The notes under the pieces are model-generated. The model was not told the DNA's origin, made no database searches, and saw only the letters and a list, made by a program, of their open reading frames with translations. The position numbers were made by a program, and so were the translations under genes. From Bradyrhizobium sp. SZCCT0153 (GTDB lineage: Bacteria > Pseudomonadota > Alphaproteobacteria > Rhizobiales > Xanthobacteraceae), in the NCBI RefSeq assembly GCF_018129995.1, contig NZ_JAFCKS010000008.1, positions 62,001 to 126,000 of the forward strand: a stretch of DNA of 64,000 bases. The letters are read 5' to 3'. Below, piece by piece: positions 63,110-64,000 of the stretch (positions are counted from its first letter, which is position 1; the number at the start of each line of letters is the position of its first letter).

Positions 63110-63188
63110 GTCATTGCGAGCGCAGCGACGCAATCCAGAATCCCTCCGCGGAAAAAATCTGGATTGCGTCGCTGCGCTCGCAATGACG
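63110..63188. repeat. Palindromic intergenic repeat, family A (best copy)
   Basis: GTCATTGCGAGCGCAGCGAC and GTCGCTGCGCTCGCAATGAC are perfect inverted ends. CGCAATCCAGA and TCTGGATTGCG form a second inner stem around CCGCGGAAAAAA. It separates two converging genes, consistent with a bidirectional terminator. Confidence 0.9.
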
Positions 63189-63200
63189 GTTGTGGCTGGC

Positions 63201-63833
63201 TCAGCCCTTCTTCGCGGGCTTGCTCGGCGTCGGGTTGAACAGCTTCTTCAACTCGTTCAATCCATCCGAAAGCCGCGGCCATTCGCAGGAGAACGAGCCC
63301 TTGATGCAGGGCGCGCCTTTCGGCCGCGGCCGCGTCTCGCCGACCGCAGCCTGCAGCACCTTCGGCCGCTCGACCGGGACCGGCACGCGCGCGACCTCGG
63401 TGCGCAGCGCGATCTGCTGGAGCTGCTGCGCCTGTTGTTCCTGCTGCTCGCGCTGCTGGCGCGCGGTGGCCCGGGCCGCCTCATTGCTGCGGCGCTGATT
63501 GGCGAGATAGGCGGTATAGGATTCGTCGATCTTCTTCTGCTCCTCCGGCGTCGGATTGGGGCCGGCGATGTCGAAGGTGCGGTCCTGGAGGAAGTCGTAA
63601 TAGGAATAGCCGCCGCCTGTCTTGCGCCGGCCGGCGAACTTCGCGTTGCAGTCGGCGAGCGCGGATGTCTTTTCGGCCTTGGTCGCGGCCTTCTCGGCGG
63701 CGTCGGCGCATTCCTCGAAGTCGACCGGCGCGCGCTTCCACCATTGCGCATGGGCATGCGACGTCGTCAGCAGGGAAAATCCTGCTGCGGCAACGACAAG
63801 CGCCGCACGACGCGATGCAACTGCGTTCGACAT
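63201..63833 (-). CDS. Hypothetical exported protein
   Basis: This 210-residue protein has an N-terminal signal (SRRAALVVAAAGFSLLTTSH, cleavage near AHAQ). The next block WWKRAPVDFEECADAAEKAA is conserved-looking. A central Gln/Arg-rich coiled-coil-like stretch (TARQQREQQEQQAQQLQQIA) follows, and the C-terminal GAPCIKGSFSCEWPRLSDGL has a Cys pair. No enzymatic motif is seen. The last ~170 bases of the window beyond it show no gene. Confidence 0.75.
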   Translation of the reverse strand: MSNAVASRRAALVVAAAGFSLLTTSHAHAQWWKRAPVDFEECADAAEKAATKAEKTSALADCNAKFAGRRKTGGGYSYYDFLQDRTFDIAGPNPTPEEQKKIDESYTAYLANQRRSNEAARATARQQREQQEQQAQQLQQIALRTEVARVPVPVERPKVLQAAVGETRPRPKGAPCIKGSFSCEWPRLSDGLNELKKLFNPTPSKPAKKG

Positions 63834-64000
63834 TCTACGAGAGCATTCCTTGCAAAACTCAACCCGAACTGAGTCGAGCCGGATTTTTGCCCCTTTATCG
63901 CCGGCTTGTCACCCATGGAACCCGGGAATTTCATGGCTGCAATGCTGACATTTTTTGCTTGACGTGGCCCGGGAGTCACAGCCGAGCGGCATGGGATGCG

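Overview
The window reads as a chromosomal segment of an alphaproteobacterium of the Bradyrhizobium type. The evidence is high G+C with strong third-position GC bias, the Rhizobiales-typical order accA / xerD / aroK-aroB / CBS-domain membrane protein / bolA / J-domain protein / cobS-cobT, a RegSR-type redox two-component system, and several short palindromic intergenic repeat families of the kind common in that group. The taxon is inferred from gene order and protein style, because no rRNA is present. I found no tRNA, rRNA, CRISPR array, intact insertion sequence or prophage.

Layout. 0-0.75 kb: the end of a Liv/Urt-type ABC ATPase pair. 1-10 kb: cell wall and housekeeping genes (YkuD/YafK-like lipoprotein, accA, xerD, a 48-residue membrane protein, aroK-aroB, CorC/HlyC-like protein, bolA, J-domain protein). 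10-12.6 kb: two divergent citrate-synthase-family genes, one fused to an N-terminal helix-turn-helix, with operator-like palindromes between them. 12.7-18 kb: DedA, then cobS / GNAT / cobT / phytase-like esterase. 18-23.9 kb: old yellow enzyme, small membrane and hypothetical proteins, PilZ, DUF2235 hydrolase.

23.87-27.06 kb is the one clearly foreign-looking stretch. Its G+C is lower. It carries a predicted PD-(D/E)XK-type nuclease followed by a large SF2 helicase, which resembles a Hachiman-like (HamA/HamB) antiphage operon. The helicase appears damaged by a one-base frameshift near 25917 and by loss of the region between motif II and motif V. I regard this as the most interesting feature of the window, although it is probably a decaying system.

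27.2-35 kb: rpmB, DUF3108 protein, SUV3-like helicase, an S4 RNA-binding protein that appears to start with ACG, a 7Fe-type ferredoxin and CarD with a strong terminator. 35.1-42.1 kb (minus strand): an unbroken, overlapping operon cyoABCD-SURF1-regS-regR, joining a bo3-type quinol oxidase to its assembly factor and to a redox-sensing kinase/regulator pair. 42.2-48.7 kb: MFS transporter, LysR regulator, TadE/TadG-like proteins and a soluble triple-PAS chemotaxis-type protein. 48.7-51 kb: M48-LysM lipoprotein protease and a degenerate thermonuclease-like protein.

51.3-60.6 kb: a catabolic cluster (ABC solute-binding protein, two enoyl-CoA hydratases, VOC protein, NDP-forming acyl-CoA synthetase, paired acyl-CoA dehydrogenases, SDR), probably for uptake, CoA activation and beta-oxidation-like breakdown of an organic acid. 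60.8-64 kb: small stress or membrane proteins, a ketopantoate-reductase-family enzyme and secreted proteins. Most non-coding gaps, especially between converging genes, are filled by three palindromic repeat families.
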